A stretch of DNA of 36,473 nucleotides from positions 1-36,473 of the forward strand of contig JABXID010000093.1 in assembly GCA_013373245.1 (NCBI GenBank). Reading direction: 5' to 3'. The number at the start of each line of letters is the position of its first letter. The first letter of the stretch is position 1. Positions 23,828-32,486 of this stretch are shown in pieces. Below the pieces are notes generated by a model that saw nothing but the letters and a program-made list of their open reading frames with translations, did not search any database and was not told the origin of the DNA. This DNA comes from Gammaproteobacteria bacterium (lineage in GTDB: Bacteria > Pseudomonadota > Gammaproteobacteria > Enterobacterales > Alteromonadaceae). A program made the position numbers and the translations under genes.

Positions 23828-26309
23828 TGAAGTAATTGAAGTTACGGCTCAAAAGCGACTTCAATCGATTAACGATGTACCGATGGCAATTTCAGCAATG
23901 AACACTGAAGAGCTTGATGAGTTAGGTATTGAAGATACCACCGATCTCGCTATCGCTGTCCCAGGTTTTAGCTTTTCTGATACTGCATATGGTATACCCG
24001 TGTATACGATTCGTGGTGTTGGATTTAACGAATATAGCACTCAAGCAACTTCTACAGTTGGTGTATACGTTGATGAAATTGCCATACCATTTCCAGCTTT
24101 AACTAAAGCAACCAACCTTGATCTTGAGCGCGTTGAAATATTAAAGGGCCCTCAAGGTACTTTATATGGGCGAAACGCCACAGCTGGTGCGATTAACTAT
24201 ATTGCTGCTAAACCACAGGATACCTTTGAGGCAGGGCTTAAAGGGTCATTTGGTTCATACGAAACACTGTCCGCTGAGGGTTTTGTTACTGGTGCGTTAT
24301 CTGATAATGTTAATGGCCGTTTGGCGCTTAAAATGGTGAACTCAGGTAAAGGTTTTCAAGAAAGTATTTCTCGCGATGAAACCTTAGGTCGACAAGATAA
24401 ATTATCGCTGCGTGGTAGCCTAAGTTTTGAATTAGGCAATAGCACCAATATGTTATTAAGTGCGTCATACGCCAAAGATGACTCTGAAAGTCCAGCGCCA
24501 CAAATATTTGGCTATGAGCCTGGTGTGGCGGGTGATCTACCGTTTGCTGTCTCAATTTATAAAGACTATTTAGATGCAGATATTAACCCGCAAAACTTGA
24601 CTGGCTTATCTAATGATCCAAATAAAGCTGACTGGACAGCGGGTAAAACACCAAAAGTTGATTATGAGACAACGCTCATGTCGTTAAATATTGATCATGA
24701 TATCAATGATAGCTGGACATTCACTTCACTTACTGGTTACTCAAAGTTTACCGATGATGGTTCAGAATTTGAACGCAGTGGTTTCCGTGGTGAAACAATT
24801 GACAATATCAAAAACCAACCGTTACAAGGTGTTTTAGAAGGTGTAATTGAAGGGTTAACTGGTGGTTTGTTGAGTATTGGTTACGAAGGCTATTTACGCG
24901 GTAAAAATCTTGATGCCGCTGATTCAGATTACGTCACCATGGATTACGGACGACAATATGGTGAAATTGATTCTATTTCTCAAGAATTCCGTCTTACTAA
25001 TGTAACCGATGATATGGTATTGATTACTGGTCTTTACTATAGCGACAGTGAGGTTGACAATCAAACGTATACTGATTATGGCATAAGTAGTAACGTTAAT
25101 ATTTTACCACTTCCAGGATATGGCTTTAGTGAACTTGTTGTGGATTCAAATCAGAAATCGTCAACTATAGCTGCTTATTTGAATGTTGATTGGCTTTTGT
25201 CAGCTGATTTAACGTTAACAACTGCGTTGCGCTATTCGGATGATAAAGCAGAATATGTAGGTTGTACTCGCGATCTTGATGGCGGTCTTGCTAGTACCTT
25301 TACTGCATTTTTCTTTGGCGGGCAAGATCCAGGTATGATCCCAGGCGATGGTTACACTCCTGGGGGGTGCTCTACGGTTCTTGAGTTTGGTACTGAGAAT
25401 CAAGGCGTTGGCGCTGTTGAAGATGTGCTTGAAGAAGATTCGCTTTCTTGGCGTTTAGCGGCTAATTACAATGTAAATAATGATGTTTCTGTTTATGCAT
25501 CATATAGCCGAGGTTTTAAAGCGGGTAGTTTCCCTGCAACCCCAGCACTAAATGACAGACAGTTATTACCTGTAGTGCAAGAACAGCTTGATGCTTATGA
25601 AGTTGGTTTTAAATCAGTGTTAGCTGATAAAACATTACGTTTAAATGGCTCTGCGTTTTATTACGATTATAAAGATAAGCAGTTATATACAAAGAAAATT
25701 ATCCCAATTTTTAGAACGGCAGGTACATTAGGTAACGTGCCAGAATCTGAAGTGAAAGGCCTTGAACTTGATGCTCAATGGCAAGCGACCAATGGTTTAA
25801 TAATTTCTGCCGCTGTTGGTTGGTTAGATACTGAAATTACTGAGGGTGAAGGTTTTAACCATTTAGGTGAAAACATCGATCTGGTTGGCACGCCATTACC
25901 CTTTGCTTCAGAAATGCAAGCAAACTTAACAGCTAAATATGAGTGGGAGCTTAGTGGCGACCTAATGACCTTTGTGGCCACTGATATTAGTTATTCATCT
26001 GAAGCTAATACGGATTTCAAGAGTAATTCAGATACCACGTTGGCGCTTGAAGACTTTGTTGGTAAGCCTTATGAAGTGGTGATCCCTTCGCAACCTTATG
26101 AGTTTGATGAGCGTTTCGTTAACCCTAGTTATAATTTAGTTAACTTACGTGCAGGTGTGACTAGTGAAAACTGGAAAGTGTACGTTTGGGGACGCAATAT
26201 TACCGATGAGTACTACACGTCTAATGTGGTCAAAAACACAGAAGTGCTCGTTAAGTTCCCTGGTATGGGCGCTACTTACGGTATCAGCCTCGAGTATAAC
26301 TGGTATTAA
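23724..26309 (+). CDS. TonB-dependent outer-membrane receptor
   Basis: An 861-residue receptor: signal peptide about 1-26 (AQSAVA then EETSQ), TonB-box-like EVIEVTA (about 36-42), plug with VYTIRGVGFNEYS and DLERVEILKGPQGTLYGRNA (about 133-152), and a long barrel ending in LEYNWY with a terminal aromatic residue. It belongs to the same broad class as the receptor at 14616 but is clearly distinct in sequence. A Crp/Fnr-type gene lies just upstream and a secreted amidohydrolase sits behind a copy of the same promoter. A plausible reading is that amidohydrolase and receptor act on the same class of acylated substrate, but this is inference. A strong terminator follows. Confidence 0.94.
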   Translation: MNKKILQQSLISTAILAGLAAQSAVAEETSQKKQFEVIEVTAQKRLQSINDVPMAISAMNTEELDELGIEDTTDLAIAVPGFSFSDTAYGIPVYTIRGVGFNEYSTQATSTVGVYVDEIAIPFPALTKATNLDLERVEILKGPQGTLYGRNATAGAINYIAAKPQDTFEAGLKGSFGSYETLSAEGFVTGALSDNVNGRLALKMVNSGKGFQESISRDETLGRQDKLSLRGSLSFELGNSTNMLLSASYAKDDSESPAPQIFGYEPGVAGDLPFAVSIYKDYLDADINPQNLTGLSNDPNKADWTAGKTPKVDYETTLMSLNIDHDINDSWTFTSLTGYSKFTDDGSEFERSGFRGETIDNIKNQPLQGVLEGVIEGLTGGLLSIGYEGYLRGKNLDAADSDYVTMDYGRQYGEIDSISQEFRLTNVTDDMVLITGLYYSDSEVDNQTYTDYGISSNVNILPLPGYGFSELVVDSNQKSSTIAAYLNVDWLLSADLTLTTALRYSDDKAEYVGCTRDLDGGLASTFTAFFFGGQDPGMIPGDGYTPGGCSTVLEFGTENQGVGAVEDVLEEDSLSWRLAANYNVNNDVSVYASYSRGFKAGSFPATPALNDRQLLPVVQEQLDAYEVGFKSVLADKTLRLNGSAFYYDYKDKQLYTKKIIPIFRTAGTLGNVPESEVKGLELDAQWQATNGLIISAAVGWLDTEITEGEGFNHLGENIDLVGTPLPFASEMQANLTAKYEWELSGDLMTFVATDISYSSEANTDFKSNSDTTLALEDFVGKPYEVVIPSQPYEFDERFVNPSYNLVNLRAGVTSENWKVYVWGRNITDEYYTSNVVKNTEVLVKFPGMGATYGISLEYNWY

Positions 26310-26334
26310 GAGTTTCGAGCTACACTAAAAAGTG

Positions 26335-26363
26335 AAAAAGGTGAGCCTAGTGCTCACCTTTTT
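26335..26363. terminator. Strong intrinsic terminator after the TBDR gene
   Basis: AAAAAGGTGAGC (26335-26346) and GCTCACCTTTTT (26352-26363) form 12-bp arms around a CTAGT loop. The T-run serves the plus-strand receptor; the A-run makes it potentially bidirectional. Confidence 0.9.
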
Positions 26364-26455
26364 GTTGCTAGTTGGTAAATTTATCTTCTGGTTTTTCTGC
26401 TATTGAGATATCAAATCAAATTCAATTACACCATCAGCACCAATACGAAAGGTGT

Positions 26456-26524
26456 TATAGGGTGATTTGAAAAATCACTTATACCCCTGTTAATCCGCAG
26501 GATTAACAAATCAGGCAGGGTATA
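26456..26524. repeat. Structured intergenic palindromic element
   Basis: Three inverted repeats are packed here: GTGATTT/AAATCAC (26462-26478), GTTAATCC/GGATTAAC with a 3-nt loop (26489-26507), and the outer pair TATACCC (26480-26486)/GGGTATA (26518-26524) enclosing the second. The outer stem continues with CCTG/CAGG. It may be a REP- or MITE-like palindromic unit; no coding potential or T-run is seen. Confidence 0.55.
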
Positions 26525-26869
26525 TAAAAACTATTACCCAACTAAAACAAACCCGATTTGCACCACTCTTACACAAAAGAAGCACAACTAAATCTATTGG
26601 ATTAAACTTTTGATAAATAAAACTTCAGTTAGAAATCACCAATTATTAATGATTCTCAAGCCACGGATATTTATGGTGCTCGTACCCTTCTCAGCTTTTT
26701 ACACCAGCGCTAGCCTGCAACCTATTAATTGAAAGCTGCATATACTGCGAAATATAGCGGATTTATAAGACCCAATTGATTTAGTAGAAATAAAGAAAAA
26801 GACAGAATTAACCCAATTCGATGAAACGTACGAATTATGTGGTGTATATAAGATATGGAGATAAGTAAA

Positions 26870-26916
26870 TGGTGCCTCGAGGCGGAATCGAACCACCGAC
26901 ACGGGGATTTTCAATC
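26870..26916 (-). other. 3' fragment of a tRNA-Phe(GAA) gene, probable attachment site
   Basis: On the minus strand this reads GATTGAAAATCCCCGTGTC followed by GGTGGTTCGATTCCGCC and TCGAGGCACCA. That is the anticodon loop with GAA, the 3' anticodon strand, a complete T-arm (GGTGG pairs CCGCC), the 3' acceptor strand and CCA. The 5' half (D-arm, 5' acceptor) is absent: homology stops at 26916. Displaced 3' tRNA ends like this are typical scars of elements integrating into tRNA genes. With this orientation the inserted DNA should lie to the right. Confidence 0.85.
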
Positions 26917-26933
26917 GGGAACTTTAAGTAATG

Positions 26934-26998
26934 AAAATCAAAACCCTTTGATTTTAAAGGGCTACATCGATTTTACCTTGTGACAAATGTTGTCACAA
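26934..26998. repeat. Paired inverted repeats beside the tRNA fragment (att arm region)
   Basis: AAAATCAAA/TTTGATTTT (26934-26955, 4-nt spacer) overlaps CCCTTT/AAAGGG (26944-26961). A second dyad, TTGTGACAA/TTGTCACAA (26978-26998, 3-nt spacer), follows. Such repeats next to a tRNA scar fit integrase or excisionase arm sites, although none has been tested. Confidence 0.55.
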
Positions 26999-27150
26999 AA
27001 GGCAGAGAATCGTCTCACAATCCAATTACATATTTATTCCAACAAACTATATCAATAAAATACCAATTCTTTAACTTTTTCACTACTTGTATAAATTCCA
27101 AGCACTTGTTCAATAGGAGTATTGTTTTCTGGTCAGTCCTCTATATTATT

Positions 27151-27181
27151 TTGACAAACTTGAAGGATACCTTTGAATAAT
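27151..27181 (+). promoter_or_regulatory. Candidate promoter for the DUF1566 lipoprotein gene
   Basis: A perfect TTGACA (27151-27156) is followed at 19 bp by AATAAT (27176-27181), a 5/6 match to the -10 consensus with slightly long spacing; TGAATA at 17 bp is an alternative. It lies about 33 bp upstream of the chosen start. Confidence 0.4.
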
Positions 27182-27213
27182 AACGATAAATAAATATGGA
27201 GATTACAGCAGTA

Positions 27214-29550
27214 ATGAAAAAGTTAGCAATCGCGACATTAACCTCAGCAATACTAACAGCATGTGGAGGTGGTAGCTCTGAGCCCGAACCGCCTCAACTA
27301 CCAGTAAATCAAGCACCAACAGTAACCATTTCAAACGAAACTAACTATAACGAGCAGACCACTGTTTCAATCACTGCATATGCCACTGATTCAGATGGCA
27401 GTATTTCAACATACTCGTGGACTCAAACTAGTGGTGAAAGTGTTACATTAAATGGAGCTGACAGCGCTAATTTGTCGTTTACATCTCCAACTTTAACAGA
27501 GGCTGCGAGGCTAAGTTTTGAAGTAACCGTAACTGATGACGACGGTGATACTGCAAGTTCTACTGTTTCAATAACAATCGATCCAGTTAACTCTCTACCG
27601 ACGATCTCTATTGAAGGTGAAACAGAAGTAAATGAGCAAACGTCTGTAGACTTAACTGCAACTGCTACTGATATCGATGGTCACATATCTGATCTGTTAT
27701 GGAGCCAAGTTGGAGGCACCGATATAGGACTTATCGAGCCAACCGAAATTTCTATATCATTCGATGCCCCTACAGTGACTGTTGAAGAAGTTCTGACTTT
27801 TGAAGTTGTTGTTACAGATAATGAAGGTGGCACGACTACACAATCAGTTGATGTTACTGTTTCACCTGTTAACGCTGCCCCTAAAGCTAATAGCGAAGCT
27901 GAAGTTATCGTCAACCCAGATGTTTTGGCAACCGTATCAGGTACTAGTAGCTCAGATGAAGATGGCACAATCGAGGCATATACGTGGGCTCAAACGGCTG
28001 GTACTGACGTCACTCTAACAGGAGCTGATAGTGACACTTTAACCTTTACACCACCGACGGCTATTGAGGGAGAAACTCTTACTTTTGAATTGACGGTTAC
28101 TGACAATGAAGGTGCAACTCACACTGATTCAGTTGATATTTATATTAACGAACACCCTGTTGCGGTGGCAGCACAATATCAAATCGTTGAAACAGGTTAT
28201 GAGGTTTCTATTGATGCAAATGACAGTACAGACGACGGTCAAATAGTTGAATATAGCTGGGTACAAACAGATGGAACTGATGCAACTATTACTGGCGCAG
28301 ATACCGTAACTCCAACGTTCACCACTGCATACTCTGATGATGAAAAGATCACATTTGAAGTTACTGTAACAGACGATATGGGTTTAACGAGCACAGCTAA
28401 AGTTGATATAGACGTAGTTAAAATTAATCGTTTCATCAATGACACTGGCGTTACCGTAAGTGCATCTGCCAGCGCAATCGATTCAAGTTGTATTGCCACC
28501 GACAATAAAGCACACGATTGTGAACATGGTCGTGATGCAGATGACGAGTTAAGTAAAATAGGTGCAGGCTTAGCGGGATTCGACTACACCAAACTGGATG
28601 ATACAGGTGCTGAACTTGCTGCGGACGCATCTTCGTGGTCATGTGTTCGTGATAACCACACTGGCTTAATTTGGGAAGTTAAAACAACCGATGGAGGTGC
28701 CCAGCACTATTTAGATGGCTTCCAATGGGGTGGTAAAGGTGCAGATGGTTATTCTGATGCTAACAAAGAAGGAACTTACTATGAGTCATGGAATTCATTA
28801 ATAGATCACGCCAATGACAACTCATTGTGCGGTAAAACCAATTGGGCTATTCCAACTCATGAAGAATTGACTGGAATTGTACATAGAGGAAAGTCTAGCA
28901 CTCTAGTGGACTTGGCTTATTTTCCTAATACTGTTGACGCTCGATATTGGACTACCAACCCTAGTGCTTTAAGTGATTCTGACTCGTGGATTGTTGATTT
29001 TGGTACCGTTTACGCTAATGATGATGGGCCTCTTACTCGTGCCGCACATAACCGAGTTCGTTTAGTGTCTGGTGGTGAAGCTAAAGAAAGCGTCTACTTA
29101 AACAAACTTCATTTAGACAGTAGGTATATTATTAGTGACGACGGTACTGTTACAGACTTAGATACGGGCTTAATGTGGACGCGTTGTGTTTTTGGGCAGT
29201 CTTGGGATAAAACTGAACAGACATGTTCTGGTGAACAAGAACGTGTAGTATGGCTGACTGCTACGGAAACTAACCTTGATAACACGTATGCGGGTCATAA
29301 CAATTGGCGGTTACCTAATGTAAATGAATTAAAAACAATATTTGATCTTACAAAGGCAAAACCATCAATTAATACCGTAGCCTTTCCTTCTATGCCGACA
29401 GACAACGCTACGTATTTCTGGAGTTCCACTCCTGATATAGCAAATAATTTCCAGAATTATTCGTTAGCGGTATCCGATGCTGGCGATGTATATAGTTGGT
29501 CTAGGGCTTCGACTATGTTTGTGTACCTAGTAAGGAACTTACACGACTAA
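27214..29550 (+). CDS. Lipoprotein with four PKD-like repeats and a double DUF1566 (Lcl) module
   Basis: From ATG 27214 the product is 778 residues. A lipoprotein signal MKKLAIATLTSAILTAC gives a lipobox (LTAC) with Cys17, then a GGGSSEPEPP linker. Four PKD/REJ-like beta-sandwich repeats of about 90 residues follow (each with a DSDG/DEDG-type turn, YxW and VTVTD strand), then two DUF1566 units: TGLIWEVKT with NWAIPTHEEL, and TGLMWTRC with NWRLPNVNEL. DUF1566 is common in surface and adhesion proteins of marine bacteria; its function is not settled. An ATG 18 bp earlier is in frame, but GGAG at 27198-27201 and the signal peptide favour 27214. It is the first gene inside the presumed island. 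Confidence 0.85.
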   Translation: MKKLAIATLTSAILTACGGGSSEPEPPQLPVNQAPTVTISNETNYNEQTTVSITAYATDSDGSISTYSWTQTSGESVTLNGADSANLSFTSPTLTEAARLSFEVTVTDDDGDTASSTVSITIDPVNSLPTISIEGETEVNEQTSVDLTATATDIDGHISDLLWSQVGGTDIGLIEPTEISISFDAPTVTVEEVLTFEVVVTDNEGGTTTQSVDVTVSPVNAAPKANSEAEVIVNPDVLATVSGTSSSDEDGTIEAYTWAQTAGTDVTLTGADSDTLTFTPPTAIEGETLTFELTVTDNEGATHTDSVDIYINEHPVAVAAQYQIVETGYEVSIDANDSTDDGQIVEYSWVQTDGTDATITGADTVTPTFTTAYSDDEKITFEVTVTDDMGLTSTAKVDIDVVKINRFINDTGVTVSASASAIDSSCIATDNKAHDCEHGRDADDELSKIGAGLAGFDYTKLDDTGAELAADASSWSCVRDNHTGLIWEVKTTDGGAQHYLDGFQWGGKGADGYSDANKEGTYYESWNSLIDHANDNSLCGKTNWAIPTHEELTGIVHRGKSSTLVDLAYFPNTVDARYWTTNPSALSDSDSWIVDFGTVYANDDGPLTRAAHNRVRLVSGGEAKESVYLNKLHLDSRYIISDDGTVTDLDTGLMWTRCVFGQSWDKTEQTCSGEQERVVWLTATETNLDNTYAGHNNWRLPNVNELKTIFDLTKAKPSINTVAFPSMPTDNATYFWSSTPDIANNFQNYSLAVSDAGDVYSWSRASTMFVYLVRNLHD

Positions 29551-29583
29551 AACTCAAACAGTTTAAAATTTTATATAAACAAG

Positions 29584-29601
29584 CGGGAGCTATTGCTCCC
29601 G
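29584..29601. terminator. Hairpin between converging lipoprotein and NYN genes
   Basis: CGGGAGC and GCTCCCG form a GC-rich 7-bp stem with a TATT loop between two converging stop codons. Only a weak T-run follows on either strand, so termination strength is uncertain. Confidence 0.55.
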
Positions 29602-29605
29602 TTAA

Positions 29606-30112
29606 TCACTCTGTCGGCCATCTGTCGAAATCTAGCTGACTCTTTGTAATTATCTTTCTTTTAAACTGACTGTCTTTCATATCGCCCCAGTGAATCCCAA
29701 ACTTAGATATAGGGATATGCAATGTACCCGCGTCTCGTAGCTTGTTGTTTGTATATCCGTGGCTGATGATGACAACCTCTTTTTCTAGTTCGACTAGCAA
29801 TTCACAGGTGGGGTAGAAGTCTACGTCTGACGTAAACAGTATAACTCTATCTACATGCTCCAAGTCCCTAATCATTTCCGCCATAATTAAACCGTCAGCG
29901 CACGTTTTTCCGTACTTGTTGACCGCCGGAGTTTCGATAAAATCATTTCCGTTCTTGCGGTATTGCAGTGTATCTAATTTATCCTGAAGGTAATCACCGT
30001 TGCCAAATACTTTCGATGTACCGTTCCATTTTAAGTACTTTTTAACTCTGCGATAAGTACGGTCAATAACTCGTTGAACATCATCCTCTGATACAGGGAA
30101 CCGATATTTCAC
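29606..30112 (-). CDS. NYN/PIN-like domain protein, apparently short at the N-terminus
   Basis: A 168-residue protein with the central and C-terminal part of an NYN (PIN-like, LabA type) nuclease fold: KTCADGLIMAEMI with Asp73, then RVILFTSDVDFYPTCELL with Asp96 and Asp98, then EVVIISHGYTNNKLRDAGT. The family normally begins with a beta-strand bearing an Asp (IDGxN type) before this region; no such strand is encoded here, and a TGA lies immediately upstream of the GTG start. So one metal ligand seems to be missing and the gene may be truncated. NYN proteins are RNases or act in RNA and defence contexts; activity here is doubtful. No partner gene is evident. Confidence 0.65.
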   Translation of the reverse strand: MKYRFPVSEDDVQRVIDRTYRRVKKYLKWNGTSKVFGNGDYLQDKLDTLQYRKNGNDFIETPAVNKYGKTCADGLIMAEMIRDLEHVDRVILFTSDVDFYPTCELLVELEKEVVIISHGYTNNKLRDAGTLHIPISKFGIHWGDMKDSQFKRKIITKSQLDFDRWPTE

Positions 30113-30164
30113 TCAACTCAGACGATTTTTAATGTGTTTTTAAATTACGTTATTAGTTGTTTTA

Positions 30165-30272
30165 GTGATTGCTGTGCTGGCAATTTGGTTAGTACCTAAA
30201 TTGATTATTCGAGCAAGTGAGCACAGAACCAAAAGGAAAAAGCTAGAACAAATTGATAAAAAGTTTAAATAA
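30165..30272 (+). CDS. Small single-span membrane peptide (35 aa), possibly a remnant
   Basis: A GTG-initiated frame reads MIAVLAIWLVPKLIIRASEH then RTKRKKLEQIDKKFK: one transmembrane helix followed by a strongly basic tail, the usual layout of a small inner-membrane protein. The frame is open upstream only to a TAA at 30139-30145 and has no Shine-Dalgarno, so the 5' end could be lost. A strong plus-strand terminator 62 bp after the stop supports transcription in this direction. Function unknown. Confidence 0.4.
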   Translation: MIAVLAIWLVPKLIIRASEHRTKRKKLEQIDKKFK

Positions 30273-30333
30273 TTAGACTGGCTCAGCCAGCAACGTTGTC
30301 CTTATGTAAACTAAGCATATTGTCCTCATTTTT

Positions 30334-30358
30334 GCCCATCCGAAAGATGGGCTTTTTT
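30334..30358 (+). terminator. Intrinsic terminator
   Basis: GCCCATC and GATGGGC form a 7-bp stem with a CGAAA loop followed by six T on the plus strand. The only plus-strand candidate it could serve is the 35-residue membrane peptide. Confidence 0.8.
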
Positions 30359-30367
30359 ATTCGAGCT

Positions 30368-32272
30368 TTAATTGAGTATTAATTTTTTAATAGAGGTGTT
30401 TACTTCGTCATGCCCTAGATAAAGGATATCGTCGTTATATGAGACCATTTTCTTGTTTAACACTCTTTCTGCTATCTCAGTATACACCTCGCCCGTTTCA
30501 ATATCTGTAACTACTGTTTTACTACCTGATAAGTGCCAATGGTATATTTTACCTTGGTGCTCAAACAAAAGCTTTGTCATAATCGGTTTGGCTACACTTT
30601 CTCGTTTAGTGTTAGTAATTTCATCACTTAGCTTATCGACAAACAAACATTCTTTTTCACTAGCAAACGCACGCCAGCCTTGAGTAAGTATTTTCTGAAA
30701 GTTACTACTTCCATCATTAAAGTCAAAAATACCATCTTTAGTTTCAACAATCATGCAGCTACCATTTGATACTAATTCTACAGGCTGCAATTCACTTACC
30801 AAAACAGGAGTGTTACCTTCAAGTTTATAAATACCTGAAGCGCCAGCTAAATATACCTCATCTTTAAAATAAGCTATCTGCCGCAAGTTTAAAATAGAAT
30901 CAAAATAGACTGAACTAACCACTTTGTTGTCTTTAAGTTGTTCAATTGCATATCCCGTGTTAGTAAAGGCTAAGACTGACAACATGCCTTCGGTATATGT
31001 AAAATCTCGCACACCATTCTCTAGGCTATAATTAAAGTTTCCTGATGAGCTATCTATAACCATTTTAGAAGAATTTCCGGTGGAAAAGTAAAGTTCACTT
31101 TCTAAGAATAATGGATCGTCAATTTTGGCTGCTTGTGGCGCAAGTAACAACGATGGCTTCATATTTTGTGAAACTACATCGTCAGAAAGCTCAACTTGTA
31201 AAAGTTCATTGTTATTACCAACGAATACTAGTTTATCTTTCGAGACAGCAATCGAGTATGGCTTAGCTCTATATTTATAAATGGATTTGCGTTGTTGATC
31301 TTTAAAGTACATCAACGACATCTGATCTAAGTGATCTTCACGAAGTGAGAATAAACCGCCATTATACGACTTTATAAAGGCATCGATAAACCGAGTATCA
31401 TCTTCAGAGTTGAAATTTATATCTGTCACTTTGTCTATGCGTTTGGTTTCCAAGTTATAAACAAAAGGACGAATTGATGCAGTAGGAACAACATTAAAAG
31501 ATACATAAAACTGGTTTTCATCAATCCAATCAAAAGAAGGGAATGCATTTTGACGATTGCAAGAAACCTCGTCGATTAAATTTTCTATCGGCTTTTCATA
31601 AACTCTAATTTTGCACTTTTTATCTTCAATAACATGCATTACAGTACGACCACTGCTATGAATTTCAATACCTCGAAATGCCCCTGGGAAATCAGCTGAT
31701 AAGATTTCTTTGTTTTGCCTATTAACTGTTTTGTAGACAGAAGATGACTTCTTGCCTCTAGTCGTCACATACAAGGCACCATTATGAGTGGCGTAATCTA
31801 GTATGTAATCTTTAGATTCAAAAACTGTTTGGATTGAAGCCTTTGGCAAACTTACGACATCATCATTGGTAGTGACGTTACTAAATAATGTTGCCAATAC
31901 AAATATAGATATCAAAAACACTAGAGTCAGTAGAATTTTAGGTTTGCGGTTAATCGCCTGATGCTCTTCAGCCTGCTCTAGAGCCTCAAACGAAAGTTGG
32001 TAACCTTTGCCTCTGATATTTTTAAACGATTCTTTGTCTCCAAACTTTAGTCTCAGTCCACTAATAAGTTTGCGAAGTGAATTTTGGGTTACGATTTGCT
32101 CTCCCCAAACCTTTGACTCTAAAGTTAGTGTATCAACAAAACCATTATCCGATAAATTAAAGAATAATTTTAAAGCATCTATCTCTTGTTGAGTAAGTCG
32201 GATTGTTTCCTTACCTTTTTCTGCGGTAGCTAAATTATCGGACAGTAAAAATCCATTTATTTTGTATCTCAC
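30368..32272 (-). CDS. ToxR/CadC-like transmembrane winged-helix regulator
   Basis: A 634-residue membrane-tethered regulator. The cytoplasmic OmpR/PhoB-type winged helix (about 1-95) includes IRLTQQEIDALKLFFN, NSLRKLISGLRLKFGD and the family hallmark IRGKGYQLS. A single transmembrane helix (about 112-131, KILLTLVFLISIFVLATLF) leads to a large periplasmic part rich in repeated beta-strand units, likely a propeller-type sensor. Such proteins bind direct repeats spaced about one helical turn; four 10-bp-phased TTCAC repeats lie about 110-150 bp upstream of its start in the divergent promoter region. It probably controls itself and the small membrane gene at 32487. Signal unknown. Confidence 0.82.
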   Translation of the reverse strand: MRYKINGFLLSDNLATAEKGKETIRLTQQEIDALKLFFNLSDNGFVDTLTLESKVWGEQIVTQNSLRKLISGLRLKFGDKESFKNIRGKGYQLSFEALEQAEEHQAINRKPKILLTLVFLISIFVLATLFSNVTTNDDVVSLPKASIQTVFESKDYILDYATHNGALYVTTRGKKSSSVYKTVNRQNKEILSADFPGAFRGIEIHSSGRTVMHVIEDKKCKIRVYEKPIENLIDEVSCNRQNAFPSFDWIDENQFYVSFNVVPTASIRPFVYNLETKRIDKVTDINFNSEDDTRFIDAFIKSYNGGLFSLREDHLDQMSLMYFKDQQRKSIYKYRAKPYSIAVSKDKLVFVGNNNELLQVELSDDVVSQNMKPSLLLAPQAAKIDDPLFLESELYFSTGNSSKMVIDSSSGNFNYSLENGVRDFTYTEGMLSVLAFTNTGYAIEQLKDNKVVSSVYFDSILNLRQIAYFKDEVYLAGASGIYKLEGNTPVLVSELQPVELVSNGSCMIVETKDGIFDFNDGSSNFQKILTQGWRAFASEKECLFVDKLSDEITNTKRESVAKPIMTKLLFEHQGKIYHWHLSGSKTVVTDIETGEVYTEIAERVLNKKMVSYNDDILYLGHDEVNTSIKKLILN

Positions 32273-32379
32273 CGTGCTTTCTTATTATATTTATTTGGGG
32301 GCGGCAAGCTTAAAATGAACTAGTAGGAAATTCAAGTAGTTCTAAAGTGCACCTGGTAACTTAATGAATAATATGCATT

Positions 32380-32452
32380 TTCACACAAATTCACACTTTT
32401 TCATTTAGTTTCACTACCTCTTTTTATCATACTAAGTAATAGTGAATTCACT
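32380..32452. promoter_or_regulatory. Four 10-bp-phased TTCAC direct repeats plus AGTGAATTCACT palindrome
   Basis: From 32380 four consecutive decamers start with TTCA: TTCACACAAA, TTCACACTTT, TTCATTTAGT, TTCACTACCT. The perfect 12-bp palindrome AGTGAATTCACT at 32441-32452 repeats the TTCAC motif in both directions. They lie in the divergent gap between the ToxR-like gene and the small membrane gene. The spacing fits tandem binding of an OmpR/ToxR-type winged helix on one DNA face. Confidence 0.6.
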
Positions 32453-32486
32453 TTTTAATTGAATTGAGCATCTGATGGAGTAGAGA

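Noticed and set aside
26699-26914. 71-residue minus-strand frame overlapping the tRNA fragment
   Set aside because: It reads through the tRNA-Phe 3' end, which is not coding, and has no family features.
26980-27180. 66-residue plus-strand frame beginning in the att dyad
   Set aside because: No ribosome site, begins inside the TTGTGACAA/TTGTCACAA repeat, low-complexity composition, no recognisable features.
32380-32419. The four TTCAC decamers as a CRISPR-like or simple tandem repeat
   Set aside because: Only the first 4-5 bases of each unit are conserved and there are no spacers; the pattern suits protein binding sites.
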